DNA of 64,000 nt. Source: DAOTWA01 sp963702935. GTDB lineage: Bacteria; Chloroflexota; Anaerolineae; Anaerolineales; Anaerolineaceae. Location: positions 2,976,001-3,040,000 of the forward strand of contig OY969772.1 of assembly GCA_963702935.1 (NCBI GenBank). The letters are read 5' to 3'. Both the position numbers and the translations under genes were made by a program. Positions 8,416 through 17,091 of this stretch are shown piece after piece. Numbering within the stretch: the stretch's first letter is position 1; the number at the start of each line of letters is the position of its first letter. The notes below the pieces were generated by a model. It searched no databases and had not been told where the DNA came from. It was given only the letters and a program-made list of their open reading frames with translations.

Positions 8416-8525
8416 AGTGTCAGATTGACAAGTTATAGTTAAATAATCTGTAAGGATGACCCAGCTACAGGTTGTTCTCCGCCCACGCAAGGCGAAACAA
8501 GGGATGGGATCAGAGGAGGAACGCG

Positions 8526-8921
8526 GTGACCAAGCCATTATTGACCAAATGTCCGGTGTGCGAGTCGCAGTTGGATGTGACCCGCCTGTACTGCCCGAAT
8601 TGCGACACGACCATCGAAGGCCATTTCAGCACGGTCGGCGGGCCGTTTGCCAGGCTTACCCCGGAACAGCTCCAGTTCGTGCTCACCTTCGTGCGCTGCG
8701 AAGGCCGTTTCAACCGCATGGAAGATGAATTGAGCCTCTCTTATCCGACCATCCGCAACCGCCTCTACGAGGTCATCCGCGCCCTGGGATTCGAGCCGGG
8801 TAAGGAGGAAGCGCCGGTCCGCCTGGCGCCCGAGGAGCGCAAGCGCATCCTCGACGATCTCGAACAGGGCAAGATCAATTACGAGCAGGCCAAACGCATG
8901 CTTCAAGGACAGGAAGCTTGA
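8526..8921 (+). CDS. DUF2089 zinc-ribbon / HTH regulator
   Basis: About 131 residues, from GTG with AGAGGAGG upstream. An N-terminal zinc ribbon of two CxxC pairs ('KCPVCESQ', 'YCPNCDTT') is followed by a helix-turn-helix-like part ('LQFVLTFVRCEGRFNRMEDELSLSYPTIRNRLYEVIRALG'). The C-terminus ('RKRILDDLEQGKINYEQAKRML') resembles a SHOCT-type helix pair. This is the usual DUF2089 layout. It is paired, 25 nt apart, with a SHOCT-like protein, an arrangement I recall from envelope-stress operons of the yvlAB/lia type. DNA target unknown. Confidence 0.8.
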   Translation: MTKPLLTKCPVCESQLDVTRLYCPNCDTTIEGHFSTVGGPFARLTPEQLQFVLTFVRCEGRFNRMEDELSLSYPTIRNRLYEVIRALGFEPGKEEAPVRLAPEERKRILDDLEQGKINYEQAKRMLQGQEA

Positions 8922-8946
8922 GCCGCTGGGCGAGGAGAGACTACGC

Positions 8947-9339
8947 ATGGCAACGACGGAAGAACGCTTACAGATTCTGAAAATGATCCAGGATGGAAAG
9001 ATCACGGCTGAAGAGGGCGCCCAGTTGATCGAGGCCCTGGAGCAGAAGAAGACTTCCCCCCAGCAGGACGCCTCCCAGGCGGCGGAGGCCGCTCGCAACA
9101 GCGCGCGCTGGTTCCGCGTGCGGGTCACCGAAACCGGCAGCGGCAAGACGCGCGTGAACGTGCGCATGCCGGTGGGGCTGATCAACGCCGGGCTGAAGAT
9201 GGGCGCCAAATTTTCCCCGGAGGTAGAGGGGTTGGACGTGCAGCAGATCATGCAGTTCGTCAACTCGGGCGAGGTCGGCCAGGTGGTAGACGTGTACGAT
9301 GACGAGGACGGGGAGCACATAGAAGTCTTCATCGAGTAA
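8947..9339 (+). CDS. SHOCT-like domain protein (YvlB/LiaX-type N-terminus)
   Basis: A 130-residue protein. The first 35 residues ('EERLQILKMIQDGKITAEEGAQLIEALEQ') form the short SHOCT-like helical module. A linker and a basic-acidic beta-rich region follow ('RWFRVRVTETGSGKTRVNVRMPVGLINAGLKMGAKFSP'), with an acidic end. No membrane segment. The gene sits in the DUF2089 operon, and a partner role with that regulator is inference. Confidence 0.72.
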   Translation: MATTEERLQILKMIQDGKITAEEGAQLIEALEQKKTSPQQDASQAAEAARNSARWFRVRVTETGSGKTRVNVRMPVGLINAGLKMGAKFSPEVEGLDVQQIMQFVNSGEVGQVVDVYDDEDGEHIEVFIE

Positions 9340-9444
9340 GGTTATTCCCCTTTATTGATCCATAGGCTTGATAAAAATGGGAACGGGTAAATTCGCCTCT
9401 TCTACCGGTGGGTATTCTTTTTTTCTTTTTTCAAGGACTGTAAG

Positions 9445-10791
9445 GTGGCTCGCATGGAAGCACGATTTACGCAACAGAATTTACGAAAATGGAAGGCGCC
9501 CTTTTTCACCATCTGGGGCGGCCAGGCTTTCTCACTTTTCGGCAGCAACCTGGTACAGTTTGCCCTGGTGTGGTGGCTGACCAAGTCTACCGGATCGGCG
9601 ACCGTCCTGGCTACTGCCACGCTGGTGGCCCTGCTTCCCCAAATCTTTTTGGGGCCGTTGGCGGGCACCCTGGTGGATCGCTGGAACCGCCGCGTGGTGA
9701 TGATGGTGGCGGATAGCGGCATTGCCCTGGTCAGCCTGGGCATGGCCTACCTGTTCTTGACCGGATCGGTGCAGCTCTGGCAGTTTTACCTTGTCCTGGT
9801 GATTCGCTCCGCAGGCGGCGCTTTCCACTGGCCGGCCATGCAGGCTTCCACCTCGTTGATGGTCCCCGAAGAGCAGCTCTCGCGGGTTTCGGGCCTCAAC
9901 CAGACCCTGGCCGGGGCCATGAGCATCATCGCGCCTCCCGCGGGCGCCTTCCTGCTGGGCGTGCTTCCCATGCAGAGCATTCTGTTGGTCGACGTGGGCA
10001 CCGCCGCCCTGGCCGTTCTTCCCCTGTTCTTTATCAACGTGCCCCAGCCCGAGCGCTCCGCGGCGACTGTGGGGGGAGCCCCCGCGCGCAGCTCGGTGCT
10101 GGAGGATTTCCGCATCGGGCTGAAATACGTGCTGGCCAGGCCGGGCATCCTGGCCGTCATGCTGATGGCCACCCTCTTGAATTTTCTGGTCAACCCCGCC
10201 TTTTCTTTGACGCCCCTCCTGGTCACCAAGCACTTTGGCGGAGACGCCCTTCAGTTAGGCTTGCTGGATTCTACCTGGGGGATCGGTTTGCTGGTGGGGG
10301 GCTTGATCCTGAGCGCCTGGGGCGGTTTTCGCCGCAGGGTGATCACCTCTATGCTGGGCCTGATCGGCATGGGCGTCGGCGTCATCCTGATCGGCGCGGC
10401 GCCGGCTCCCCTGTTCGGGGTGGCCGTTGCGGGGATGGCTTTGGGCGGTTTTATAAATCCCATGGTGAACGGGCCCTTGTTTGCCGTCTTACAGGCCACC
10501 GTTGCGCCCGAAGTGCAGGGGCGCGTGCTTTCTTTGCTCAGCAGTGTGGCCACCGCCATGTCGCCGTTGAGCCTGGCGATCGCCGGGCCGGTCTCGGACG
10601 CGCTGGGCATCCAGGTGTGGTACCTGGCAGCCGGCGTCGGTTGCATCCTGGTGGGGGCAGCCGGTTTCTTCATCCCCGCCGTGATGCACCTGGAGGACGA
10701 AAAGCCGGGGGCAGTTCTGGCGACCGGCGCGGGCGTGCCGATAGCCGCGCCCAAAGCCGTCGAAGTCCCTTTGGAAGAAAGCCCGCTCTAG
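9445..10791 (+). CDS. MFS exporter (macrolide-efflux/EntS-like MFS_3 type)
   Basis: A 448-residue, 12-helix transporter. 'FFTIWGGQAFSLFGSNLVQFALVWWLTKSTGSATVLATATLVALLPQIFLGPLAGTLVDRWNRR' is the MFS signature start, with the loop 'GTLVDRWNRRVVMM'. Such proteins export drugs or siderophores by proton antiport; the substrate here is unknown. Start could be GTG 9445 or ATG 9454. It converges with the next gene, the two stop codons overlapping by 4 nt. Confidence 0.85.
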   Translation: MARMEARFTQQNLRKWKAPFFTIWGGQAFSLFGSNLVQFALVWWLTKSTGSATVLATATLVALLPQIFLGPLAGTLVDRWNRRVVMMVADSGIALVSLGMAYLFLTGSVQLWQFYLVLVIRSAGGAFHWPAMQASTSLMVPEEQLSRVSGLNQTLAGAMSIIAPPAGAFLLGVLPMQSILLVDVGTAALAVLPLFFINVPQPERSAATVGGAPARSSVLEDFRIGLKYVLARPGILAVMLMATLLNFLVNPAFSLTPLLVTKHFGGDALQLGLLDSTWGIGLLVGGLILSAWGGFRRRVITSMLGLIGMGVGVILIGAAPAPLFGVAVAGMALGGFINPMVNGPLFAVLQATVAPEVQGRVLSLLSSVATAMSPLSLAIAGPVSDALGIQVWYLAAGVGCILVGAAGFFIPAVMHLEDEKPGAVLATGAGVPIAAPKAVEVPLEESPL

Positions 10792-12266
10792 TTGATCAGC
10801 GGGAAAGCCCCCGTCAGGTCGTAGGGCTTTCCGGGCACGTAGATTCCAAAATAGAAATACAGATCGGTGAAAACGATGGCGGTGAGCAGGAGAAACGCCA
10901 GGCGGCTCCGCCCGTTCTCGGAGAGCCAGTCGAGGGGCACGGCCACCAGCCAGCATAAAGCCGGGATGGAGGCGACGTAATGCGAGCTGGAAGGGTTGCC
11001 GGCCAACAGGAAACCGCCAAATAAGCTGACCAGGGCCACCCACAGCACGGGGATCCAATTGCGTTTGTAAATGGCCCAGAAGAACCCGATGATGAACAGC
11101 GGCGCCGACAGCCCGATCAGGAAGGGCACCCCCGGTCCGTAAAAGCCGGTGATATCCGTATAGAAGGTGTAAGCGCCCAGGGTGTGGGTGATCTGGTACC
11201 AGATGTAGGCCGGCAGGTTGATGGGGTCGCCGGTAATCACGCGGATAGCGTCTGCGCTCCACCCAAAGGTCTCGGCCGGACGGTTGAGATAGATCTGCGT
11301 GTTGAAAAGGATGTAGAAGATCATCGGGGCGGCCACGCACAAGGCCGTCACCAGGAACTTGCCCAGGTAGATGACGCGGTTCTTTACCGGCGTCTGCTGG
11401 CGCCACAGCCAGAAGATGAGAAAGGCCATCAGAAAGAGGCCGATCTTGCTCCCGGCGTAGAAATATTGCGATAAGCCCACCGCCAGCCCGGCGATCACCG
11501 CTCCGCCGCTCCAGCCCTTCTTCCAGCCCCAGGCGTAAGCCGCTACCATCAACGGCACCCACAGCGTATCCCAGATATTGTTCATCGCCAGCCGAGACCA
11601 ATGGATATGGTAATGGTAACAAGCCATCAGGATGGCGCTGAAAAGGGCTACCCGGCGATTCTGCAGCGTGGCCACGGCGGCGTAAGTTGCCAACACGGCC
11701 AGCGAGCCGGCGATAGCGCTCGAAACGCGCAAGGCGGGGATGTTGAGCCCGAACAGGTACAACGTCAGCCGCAGGATGTAGTGATAGAGGGTCGGTTGGG
11801 AAGATTGGCCGGTCACGAACGGGCTGATGGTTTGCCCGGCCCGAATAAAGACCTGGCGCAAAGTAAAATCGGCAAATCCGATTTCGTCCACGTGCAGGCC
11901 GCCGGGGATTTGATCGAGCATGGGCAGGCGCAGGGCCAGCGCGGTCACGAGCAGGGAAGGGTAGATCAACCAGGCCCGCTCGGCCTTCAGATTCAGGCGG
12001 GGGATTAGCGCGACTGCCAGGACGATCACGCAGGCGCCCCAGGTGCCTAATTGCCAGCCGTTCACGTAGACATCCTTGGCGTAAGCCAGCCCGATGAAGA
12101 TGGTTCCCGCCGTGCAGGCCAGGGCCACGATGGCCTTCATGCTGCCCTGGTTGGTAGCGAAGATTTCCTGCTTACACCAATCGATCGCATCCTCTATCAT
12201 TTGTCTCACGCGCAGCAGAATAAGAATGGGCTTGGATCTAAGTTGGCTTCTTGATGGTATCGTCAT
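10788..12266 (-). CDS. Glycosyltransferase family 39-like membrane protein
   Basis: A 492-residue polytopic membrane protein. The first extracytoplasmic loop has the acidic 'GLHVDEIGFADFTLRQVF' after helix 1, the place where PMT/ArnT-type (GT-C fold) enzymes keep catalytic acidic residues. 'QPTLYHYILRLTLYLFGLNIPALRVSSAIAGSLAVLATYAAV' is also typical. Such enzymes use polyprenyl-phosphate sugars as donors; acceptor unknown. The start is uncertain, since ATGs at residues 23 and 43 are also possible. Its promoter would be in the region shared with the divergent CDF gene. Confidence 0.75.
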   Translation of the reverse strand: MTIPSRSQLRSKPILILLRVRQMIEDAIDWCKQEIFATNQGSMKAIVALACTAGTIFIGLAYAKDVYVNGWQLGTWGACVIVLAVALIPRLNLKAERAWLIYPSLLVTALALRLPMLDQIPGGLHVDEIGFADFTLRQVFIRAGQTISPFVTGQSSQPTLYHYILRLTLYLFGLNIPALRVSSAIAGSLAVLATYAAVATLQNRRVALFSAILMACYHYHIHWSRLAMNNIWDTLWVPLMVAAYAWGWKKGWSGGAVIAGLAVGLSQYFYAGSKIGLFLMAFLIFWLWRQQTPVKNRVIYLGKFLVTALCVAAPMIFYILFNTQIYLNRPAETFGWSADAIRVITGDPINLPAYIWYQITHTLGAYTFYTDITGFYGPGVPFLIGLSAPLFIIGFFWAIYKRNWIPVLWVALVSLFGGFLLAGNPSSSHYVASIPALCWLVAVPLDWLSENGRSRLAFLLLTAIVFTDLYFYFGIYVPGKPYDLTGAFPLIN

Positions 12267-12368
12267 CCTGGGTTACCCCCTGTAGTGAGTGGAAGGTTGT
12301 CTTCCCGGTTTGTATTTTGAACCCTGTGCGATGCTTCAATTATAGCGCTGACCCTAAAATTAATGATA

Positions 12369-12396
12369 GTTTAGGCCGGTCTAAACGGGTTATAAT
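12369..12396 (+). promoter_or_regulatory. Operator-like palindrome and -10 box before the CDF exporter
   Basis: An inverted repeat GTTTAG-N6-CTAAAC (12369-12386) is followed by TATAAT at 12391-12396, about 75 nt before the exporter start. A repressor bound here would cover the -35 region. It is also upstream of the divergent GT39-like gene. Confidence 0.5.
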
Positions 12397-12469
12397 TAAT
12401 CCATACTGAAATTCAAAAGGGACCGCCTGCTCTCCCTGGTGGATAGAGTAGGGCGGATATTTATCGTTT

Positions 12470-13447
12470 ATGCAAACACACGCAAACTCTGGTATTGAAC
12501 GAAACTTCCTGCTGGCGATCTCGCTGACGGCGCTCACCCTGATCGCGGAATTGCTCGGCGGCTTATGGACCGGCAGTCTGGCGCTGCTCTCGGACTCGGC
12601 CCACGTATTTATGGACATCCTTGCCCTCGGCCTGAGCTACCTGGCCTTGCGCCTGTCCGCCCTGCCGGCCGACGACCGCCACACCTACGGTTATCATCGC
12701 CTGGAGGTCCTGGCTGCTTTGATCAACGGCCTGGCGCTCGTGGCGATTTCCATCGGCATCTTTGTCGAGGCTTACCAGCGCTGGCAGGCCCCTGCTCATG
12801 TGAAAAGCCTGGAGATGCTGGTCATCGCTGTGATTGGCCTGGTGGTCAACCTGGCCGTGGCAGGGGTCTTGAATGGGGGCGTCCACGTGCACCCGCACAA
12901 CTCTGCCGAACACGGCAACATTCCCCTCGATCGCGACCTTAACCTGAGAAGCGCTTTCCTTCACGTGCTCGGAGACGCCATCTCCTCGGTAGGGGTCATC
13001 CTGGCTGCCATTATCATCGCCTTCAGCGGTTGGGAGTGGATCGATCCCCTGGTGAGCTTCCTGATTGGCCTGATCATTCTGGCGAGCTCTTACCGCGTGC
13101 TGCGCAGTAGCTTGCACATCCTGATCGAGGGCGTACCGGAAGGAATGCACCTCTCGCAGGTCATGGCGGCCATGTTGGAGACGACTGGCGTGCTGGAAGT
13201 TCATGATCTGCACATCTGGAATATCTGCTCCGGCACGGTGGCGCTCAGCGCGCACGTGGTTTACGTCCCTGAGCAAGAGCCCGACCAGGCTCGCTTGATG
13301 GCGGAATTAAAGCAGAGTCTGGCGCAGAAGTTCAATATCGAGCATACGACCATCCAATTCGAGTGCGCGGCCTGCGGACAGGGACAAAGCGCGCCGCAGA
13401 GTAAAGAGAAGCGCCTGCCGCTCACCGGGCCGCTCCACGGGGACTGA
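12470..13447 (+). CDS. Cation diffusion facilitator, zinc/cobalt efflux (CzcD-like)
   Basis: A 325-residue CDF transporter that exports divalent metal by proton antiport. Six membrane helices are predicted. The metal-site motifs are present: 'SDSAHVFMDILALGLSYLALRL' in helix II (HxxxD) and 'HVLGDAISSVGVI' in helix V (HxxxD). A histidine-rich loop ('VHVHPHNSAEHGN') lies between helices IV and V. The C-terminal domain has 'EVHDLHIWNICSGTVALSAHVV'. The extra tail has a CxxC ('CAACGQG'). The operator-like palindrome upstream suggests metal-responsive control (inference). Confidence 0.92.
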   Translation: MQTHANSGIERNFLLAISLTALTLIAELLGGLWTGSLALLSDSAHVFMDILALGLSYLALRLSALPADDRHTYGYHRLEVLAALINGLALVAISIGIFVEAYQRWQAPAHVKSLEMLVIAVIGLVVNLAVAGVLNGGVHVHPHNSAEHGNIPLDRDLNLRSAFLHVLGDAISSVGVILAAIIIAFSGWEWIDPLVSFLIGLIILASSYRVLRSSLHILIEGVPEGMHLSQVMAAMLETTGVLEVHDLHIWNICSGTVALSAHVVYVPEQEPDQARLMAELKQSLAQKFNIEHTTIQFECAACGQGQSAPQSKEKRLPLTGPLHGD

Positions 13448-13453
13448 ACGTCC

Positions 13454-13729
13454 ATGGGATTCACGACTGATTCCCCCTCGGCAAAGTCCGGGGCCGAGGC
13501 CGGTTTGCCTGCGGGCTGGTTGAATGTGGACGGGCAGAGGGTGCGCCTGGTGGCCCTCCCGCTGCTTTTTCAGTTGTATTCTGAGGGGAAGAAACTGCCC
13601 ACCCAACCCGTGGCGCGCGAGCTTCTCGAGCTGGCGCGCAGCTACAACCCGATCCCCCCGGGGCAGGAAGACGCTTACCTGGAGGCGATCCTGGTCGCTT
13701 ATCGCCAATTTCTCCAGGGAGGGGCCTGA
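13454..13729 (+). CDS. Small hypothetical protein
   Basis: A 91-residue protein starting 6 nt after the CDF gene, probably co-transcribed. The sequence is soluble, with a helical second half ('PVARELLELARSYNPIPPGQEDAYLEAILVAYRQFL'). I do not recognise a family. Base composition and codon use fit the neighbours, which supports a real gene. Function unknown. Confidence 0.55.
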   Translation: MGFTTDSPSAKSGAEAGLPAGWLNVDGQRVRLVALPLLFQLYSEGKKLPTQPVARELLELARSYNPIPPGQEDAYLEAILVAYRQFLQGGA

Positions 13730-13766
13730 GCCTGGCGCCTCCTAATCGTTTGGGAGAGGAGCGGAG

Positions 13767-14737
13767 ATGGCTTTTTTCGACCTTCCTTTGATTGAGCTAA
13801 AAACTTATTTACCCACCCGCGAAGAGCCCCCTGATTTCGACCAGTTTTGGGAGCTGACCCTGACGCAGGCGCGCCAGTTCCCTCTATCCGCGCAGTTCAC
13901 CCCTGTCGATCAGGGCCTGAAGCTGGTCGAGGCCTATGACGTGACTTTCGCCGGGTATAACGGGCAGCCCATCAAGGGCTGGTTTCTGCTCCCCCGCCGG
14001 CGGGAGGAGCGTCTGCCCTGCGTGGTCGAATTCATCGGCTATGGGGGTGGGCGCGGTCTTCCCTATGATTGGCTCTTGTGGTCGAATGCCGGCTATGCCC
14101 ATCTGGTGATGGACACGCGCGGGCAGGGCAGCTCCTGGCGGCCGGGCGACACCCCGGACGTGCAGCCCGAAGGCACCAGCGCCCATTATCCCGGTTTTAT
14201 GACCTTGGGAATCCTGGACCCGCACACCTATTACTACCGGCGCGTGTTTACCGATGCCGTGCGCGCCATCGAAGCGGTCTGCGCGCATCCTTCCGTCGAC
14301 CCGCAGCGCATCGCCGTCACCGGGGGCAGCCAGGGTGGGGGCATTTCGTTGGCCGCCGCCGGCCTGGCGCCTGTGGTAAAAGTTGCCATGCCGGATGTGC
14401 CCTTCTTGTGCCATTACCGCCGGGCAACGGAGATCACCGACTCGAGCCCTTATAGCGAGATCGTTCGCTATTGCAAGACCCATCGCGACCACCTGGAGGT
14501 GGTCTTTAAACTCTCTCGTACTTCGACGGAGTCAACTTTGCTGCGCGTAGCAAAGCCAGGGCCTTGTTTTCAGTCGGCCTGATGGATGAAGTCTGCCCGC
14601 CTTCCACGGTGTTCGCGGCCTATAACCACTACGCCGGCGACAAGCACATCCGGGTTTATCCTTACAATAACCATGAGGGCGGAGAGACCTACCAGAGCGT
14701 AGAAAAATTGAAGTTTCTCGCGGAAGCCTGGTCTTGA
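13767..14737 (+). CDS. Acetyl xylan esterase / cephalosporin-C deacetylase family (one frameshift)
   Basis: An alpha/beta-hydrolase of the AXE1 family, about 323 residues when repaired. The nucleophile serine is in 'VTGGSQGGGISLAAAGL'. 'MDTRGQGSSWRPGDTPD' is typical of the family. The frame breaks near 14511 and continues in the next frame with 'RALFSVGLMDEVCPPSTVFAAYNHY', which holds the acid Asp, and 'YPYNNHEGGETYQ', which holds the catalytic His. The break is repaired by adding one base (AAA to AAAA), unlike most indels in this window. It deacetylates sugar esters or similar compounds. RBS GGAGAGGAG precedes the ATG. Confidence 0.85.
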
Positions 14738-14761
14738 GGGCCTTTGGCGCTCGCTGAGGGG

Positions 14762-15427
14762 TCAGGGCTTGTCCACGCAGAGCAGCTTCAAGACGGTCTC
14801 TACCGGCAGTTGCTCCAGGGTGGGTGTGATCACATCCGCTTTTTGCAGAGCTTCTGGTGGATTAGAGGTGAGCACGGCGATACATTTCATTCCGGCTCGT
14901 TTGGCGGCTTCTACGCCGGGAATAGCATCTTCGATCACCACGCACCCTTCGGGCGGAACGTTCACCAGGCGGGCTGCTTTTAAGAACACGGCCGGGTCGG
15001 GTTTCCAGGGCAGGTCAGCCGCGGCCACGATGGCGTCCATATAACCCCGGATGCCCAGCTCGTCGATCAAAACGTCTACGTTTTCCTGGGGGGCGGAGGA
15101 GGCGACTGCCTGCCGCATTCCGAGCTTCCTGAGCTCTTCCAGCCATGCCAGCACACCCGGTAGGGGATGAGCGTTTCCACGAATTTCTTCGCGGAAACGC
15201 TTTTCTTTTATATCGCTGACCTCGGCCAGGAAAGCCGGATCGGGGGGCTTGCCTAGCAAGGTGGTCAACGTTCCCCGATTGTTCATCCCAAAGGTCGCCG
15301 CGAATTGCTCTCTGGGGAAACCGATCTCGTATCTGGCGAGAGCGTCCACCCAGGTCTGGTAATGAAGCTCACCGGTATCGACGAGGACGCCGTCCATGTC
15401 CCATAAGACGGCCTGCTTGCTATTCAT
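14762..15427 (-). CDS. HAD-superfamily sugar-phosphatase / beta-phosphoglucomutase-like hydrolase
   Basis: A 221-residue HAD hydrolase of the beta-phosphoglucomutase subgroup. Motif I 'DMDGVLVDT' gives the nucleophile Asp, motif II is at 'AVASSAP', and motif III/IV is 'KPDPAVFLKAARLVNVPPEGCVVIEDAIPGVEAAKRAGM'. The cap domain lies between residues 16 and 85. Substrate probably a small sugar phosphate. A long palindrome lies upstream of its start. Confidence 0.85.
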   Translation of the reverse strand: MNSKQAVLWDMDGVLVDTGELHYQTWVDALARYEIGFPREQFAATFGMNNRGTLTTLLGKPPDPAFLAEVSDIKEKRFREEIRGNAHPLPGVLAWLEELRKLGMRQAVASSAPQENVDVLIDELGIRGYMDAIVAAADLPWKPDPAVFLKAARLVNVPPEGCVVIEDAIPGVEAAKRAGMKCIAVLTSNPPEALQKADVITPTLEQLPVETVLKLLCVDKP

Positions 15428-15504
15428 GGTTTAGCGACTCCTGTGTGGATGAGCTCCCGGCATCGGATCGTGCTGGAATACCCGGGCAAGATAGGCTTAA
15501 AAAC

Positions 15505-15543
15505 GATGAGTACTCGGGTGAGGGGGGCACCCGAATACTCATC
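15505..15543. promoter_or_regulatory. Long inverted repeat upstream of the HAD gene
   Basis: Two 16-bp arms (GATGAGTACTCGGGTG / CACCCGAATACTCATC, one mismatch) enclose a 7-nt G-rich loop. No T run follows on either strand. It lies 78 nt upstream of the HAD start and is followed on the plus strand by TATAAT at 15550. It is a candidate operator or RNA structure for a gene whose start was displaced by the adjacent IS. Confidence 0.5.
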
Positions 15544-15586
15544 GGCCCTATAATAACATATCTCCTTTTGGAATGCAAGCCCCCGC

Positions 15587-16814
15587 ATATTTGGTGTTTG
15601 TCCCAAACTTGGTTGGCGAATTTCAGGAATTGGGAGCAGGCAGCATTCTCCCTTGCCTGAGCGAGAAAATCATGCAAGTTTCACTCCGGCCGCCATCAGG
15701 CCACTGGTCATGCCATCCCAGTTTTTATACCCTCGAACCGTCCGGGCTCGCATTTTCATGCGACCTATCACTTGTTCGGTTGGGTTATTCGTCCAGGGCA
15801 CGTCCGGCTGCCAATTGAACACCCGAAAACGAGCCCAATTTTCGCCCAGACGGACGATTAGATAACGCAATTGTTCAAGCGGCGTAGATTTACTCCCGGC
15901 TCGTTTGGCTTGAGCCGGTGGAAATTGGCGTCCCAAAGCCACCAGGCGCTTGTCACCCTCGATGGGCAAATCTGCAAGCAACTGCTTTACCTCATCTACC
16001 ATCCACAGCCAATCGGGGGGCAAGCTTTCCTTCAATTCATGCAACGTGCGTCCTACCCAGCGCCGCAGATGGAACTGGCATACCTGGTGTTCCAACTGTA
16101 AGTCATCCGCCACTTGCTTGTAACTGGCCAAATCGTCGGTCACAATCACGCTGATCCCCAGACGCTGCACCAGTGGTTCAAGAAACTTCTTCACTGCCTG
16201 TGGGTCCTTCTCATCCAGATACCCCACCGTGATCGGGTCGCCCGTCCCCATGTCTACCACCACCAATACCTTTTGCGTTTCTCCCCATCCCTTCACATAC
16301 GCCCCGTCTACCCCCGCCACCCTCACCTTCTTCCAATGCCGCTCTTTCTCCAATTGCCTGGCCCGCTCTTGCACATCCCGCCATATACTCATCCGCCCTA
16401 TTTCCACCCGAAATGCCCCAAAAAAGCCGGATGCCCCGCGATAACTCATCCCCAATATCCAGCCAATTGCCGCCAGTGCCTTCATCCGCACCGTTTGCTG
16501 GGCTTGACTGATCCCTTCCGGATAGTGCCGAAACGCGTGGCGACAGGTGCAACAACAATAGCGATATACCACCACTTCCTTAATTTGTGGATCGCGTACT
16601 TTCCTGATCGCCCCTCCCCATCGCTGAAATGTTTCTCCCCCACACACTGGGCATCGTTTCGGACGACTTGTTTCACAAACCTTGACTTCTGGTAAATGTA
16701 AAGTGACAATTGACATCGCAAGCTCCGGTAAATTGTTGGCCTAAGTAACTACCAATTTAACCTGGGCTTGCTCTTTTTTCAAGACCTACCAGTTTTGGGA
16801 CGAACACCATATTT
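15587..16814 (-). mobile_element. Complete insertion sequence with 6-bp target duplication
   Basis: The element runs 15593-16808 (1216 bp). Imperfect terminal inverted repeats start GGTGTTTGTCCCAAAC on the left and, read inward, GGTGTTCGTCCCAAAA on the right. The 6 bp ATATTT lies directly on both sides (15587-15592 and 16809-16814). It carries one transposase gene. The intact ends suggest a recent insertion. Confidence 0.85.
15670..16716 (-). CDS. DDE-type transposase (IS family not certain)
   Basis: A 348-residue transposase. It opens with a zinc finger ('CPVCGGETFQRWG...CCCTCRHAF') and a helical DNA-binding region ('RMKALAAIGWILGMSYRGASGFFGAF'). The catalytic core has 'VAGVDGAYVKGWG', 'VIVTDDLASYKQVADDLQLEHQVCQFHLRRWV' and 'WTNNPTEQVIGRMKMRARTVRGYK', giving plausible D, D and E residues. 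This layout fits the ISL3/IS256/MULE-like group. A 6-bp duplication is unusual for those, so I leave the family open. The frame is intact, so the IS may be active. Confidence 0.85.
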   Translation of the reverse strand: MSIVTLHLPEVKVCETSRPKRCPVCGGETFQRWGGAIRKVRDPQIKEVVVYRYCCCTCRHAFRHYPEGISQAQQTVRMKALAAIGWILGMSYRGASGFFGAFRVEIGRMSIWRDVQERARQLEKERHWKKVRVAGVDGAYVKGWGETQKVLVVVDMGTGDPITVGYLDEKDPQAVKKFLEPLVQRLGISVIVTDDLASYKQVADDLQLEHQVCQFHLRRWVGRTLHELKESLPPDWLWMVDEVKQLLADLPIEGDKRLVALGRQFPPAQAKRAGSKSTPLEQLRYLIVRLGENWARFRVFNWQPDVPWTNNPTEQVIGRMKMRARTVRGYKNWDGMTSGLMAAGVKLA

Positions 16815-17091
16815 TTGTAATGGATTTAATCGCTACCGTAATTATTTGACATCTTCTTGACTACCGGGGTCGGCCATCAGCGGGCGAGGCCATCAGGCGC
16901 ATCCCAAACAGGCGCCCGGCGACTTTCTCTGATCCGGATGGCCTCATTGCCTGATTCCGGATCGCCTGCTTGGAAAGGCCGGGGCTTATGGCCAAAATGC
17001 CTGTATAATTATTTCACGAAGGGTGGTGAAAATATTTCCTGCCCCCGACCCTCTTTCCACAACAGTATTGGCGGCTTGCGAACGTATTCTC

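Noticed and set aside
8425..8453. Second promoter from the repeated TTGACA before the DUF2089 gene
   Set aside because: No acceptable -10 at 16-18 nt; kept only as a note on a repeated heptamer.
16820..17090. Possible gene between the IS and the sensor kinase
   Set aside because: Only a short frame with no RBS or family features; the stretch holds GC-rich short repeats and a TATAAT.
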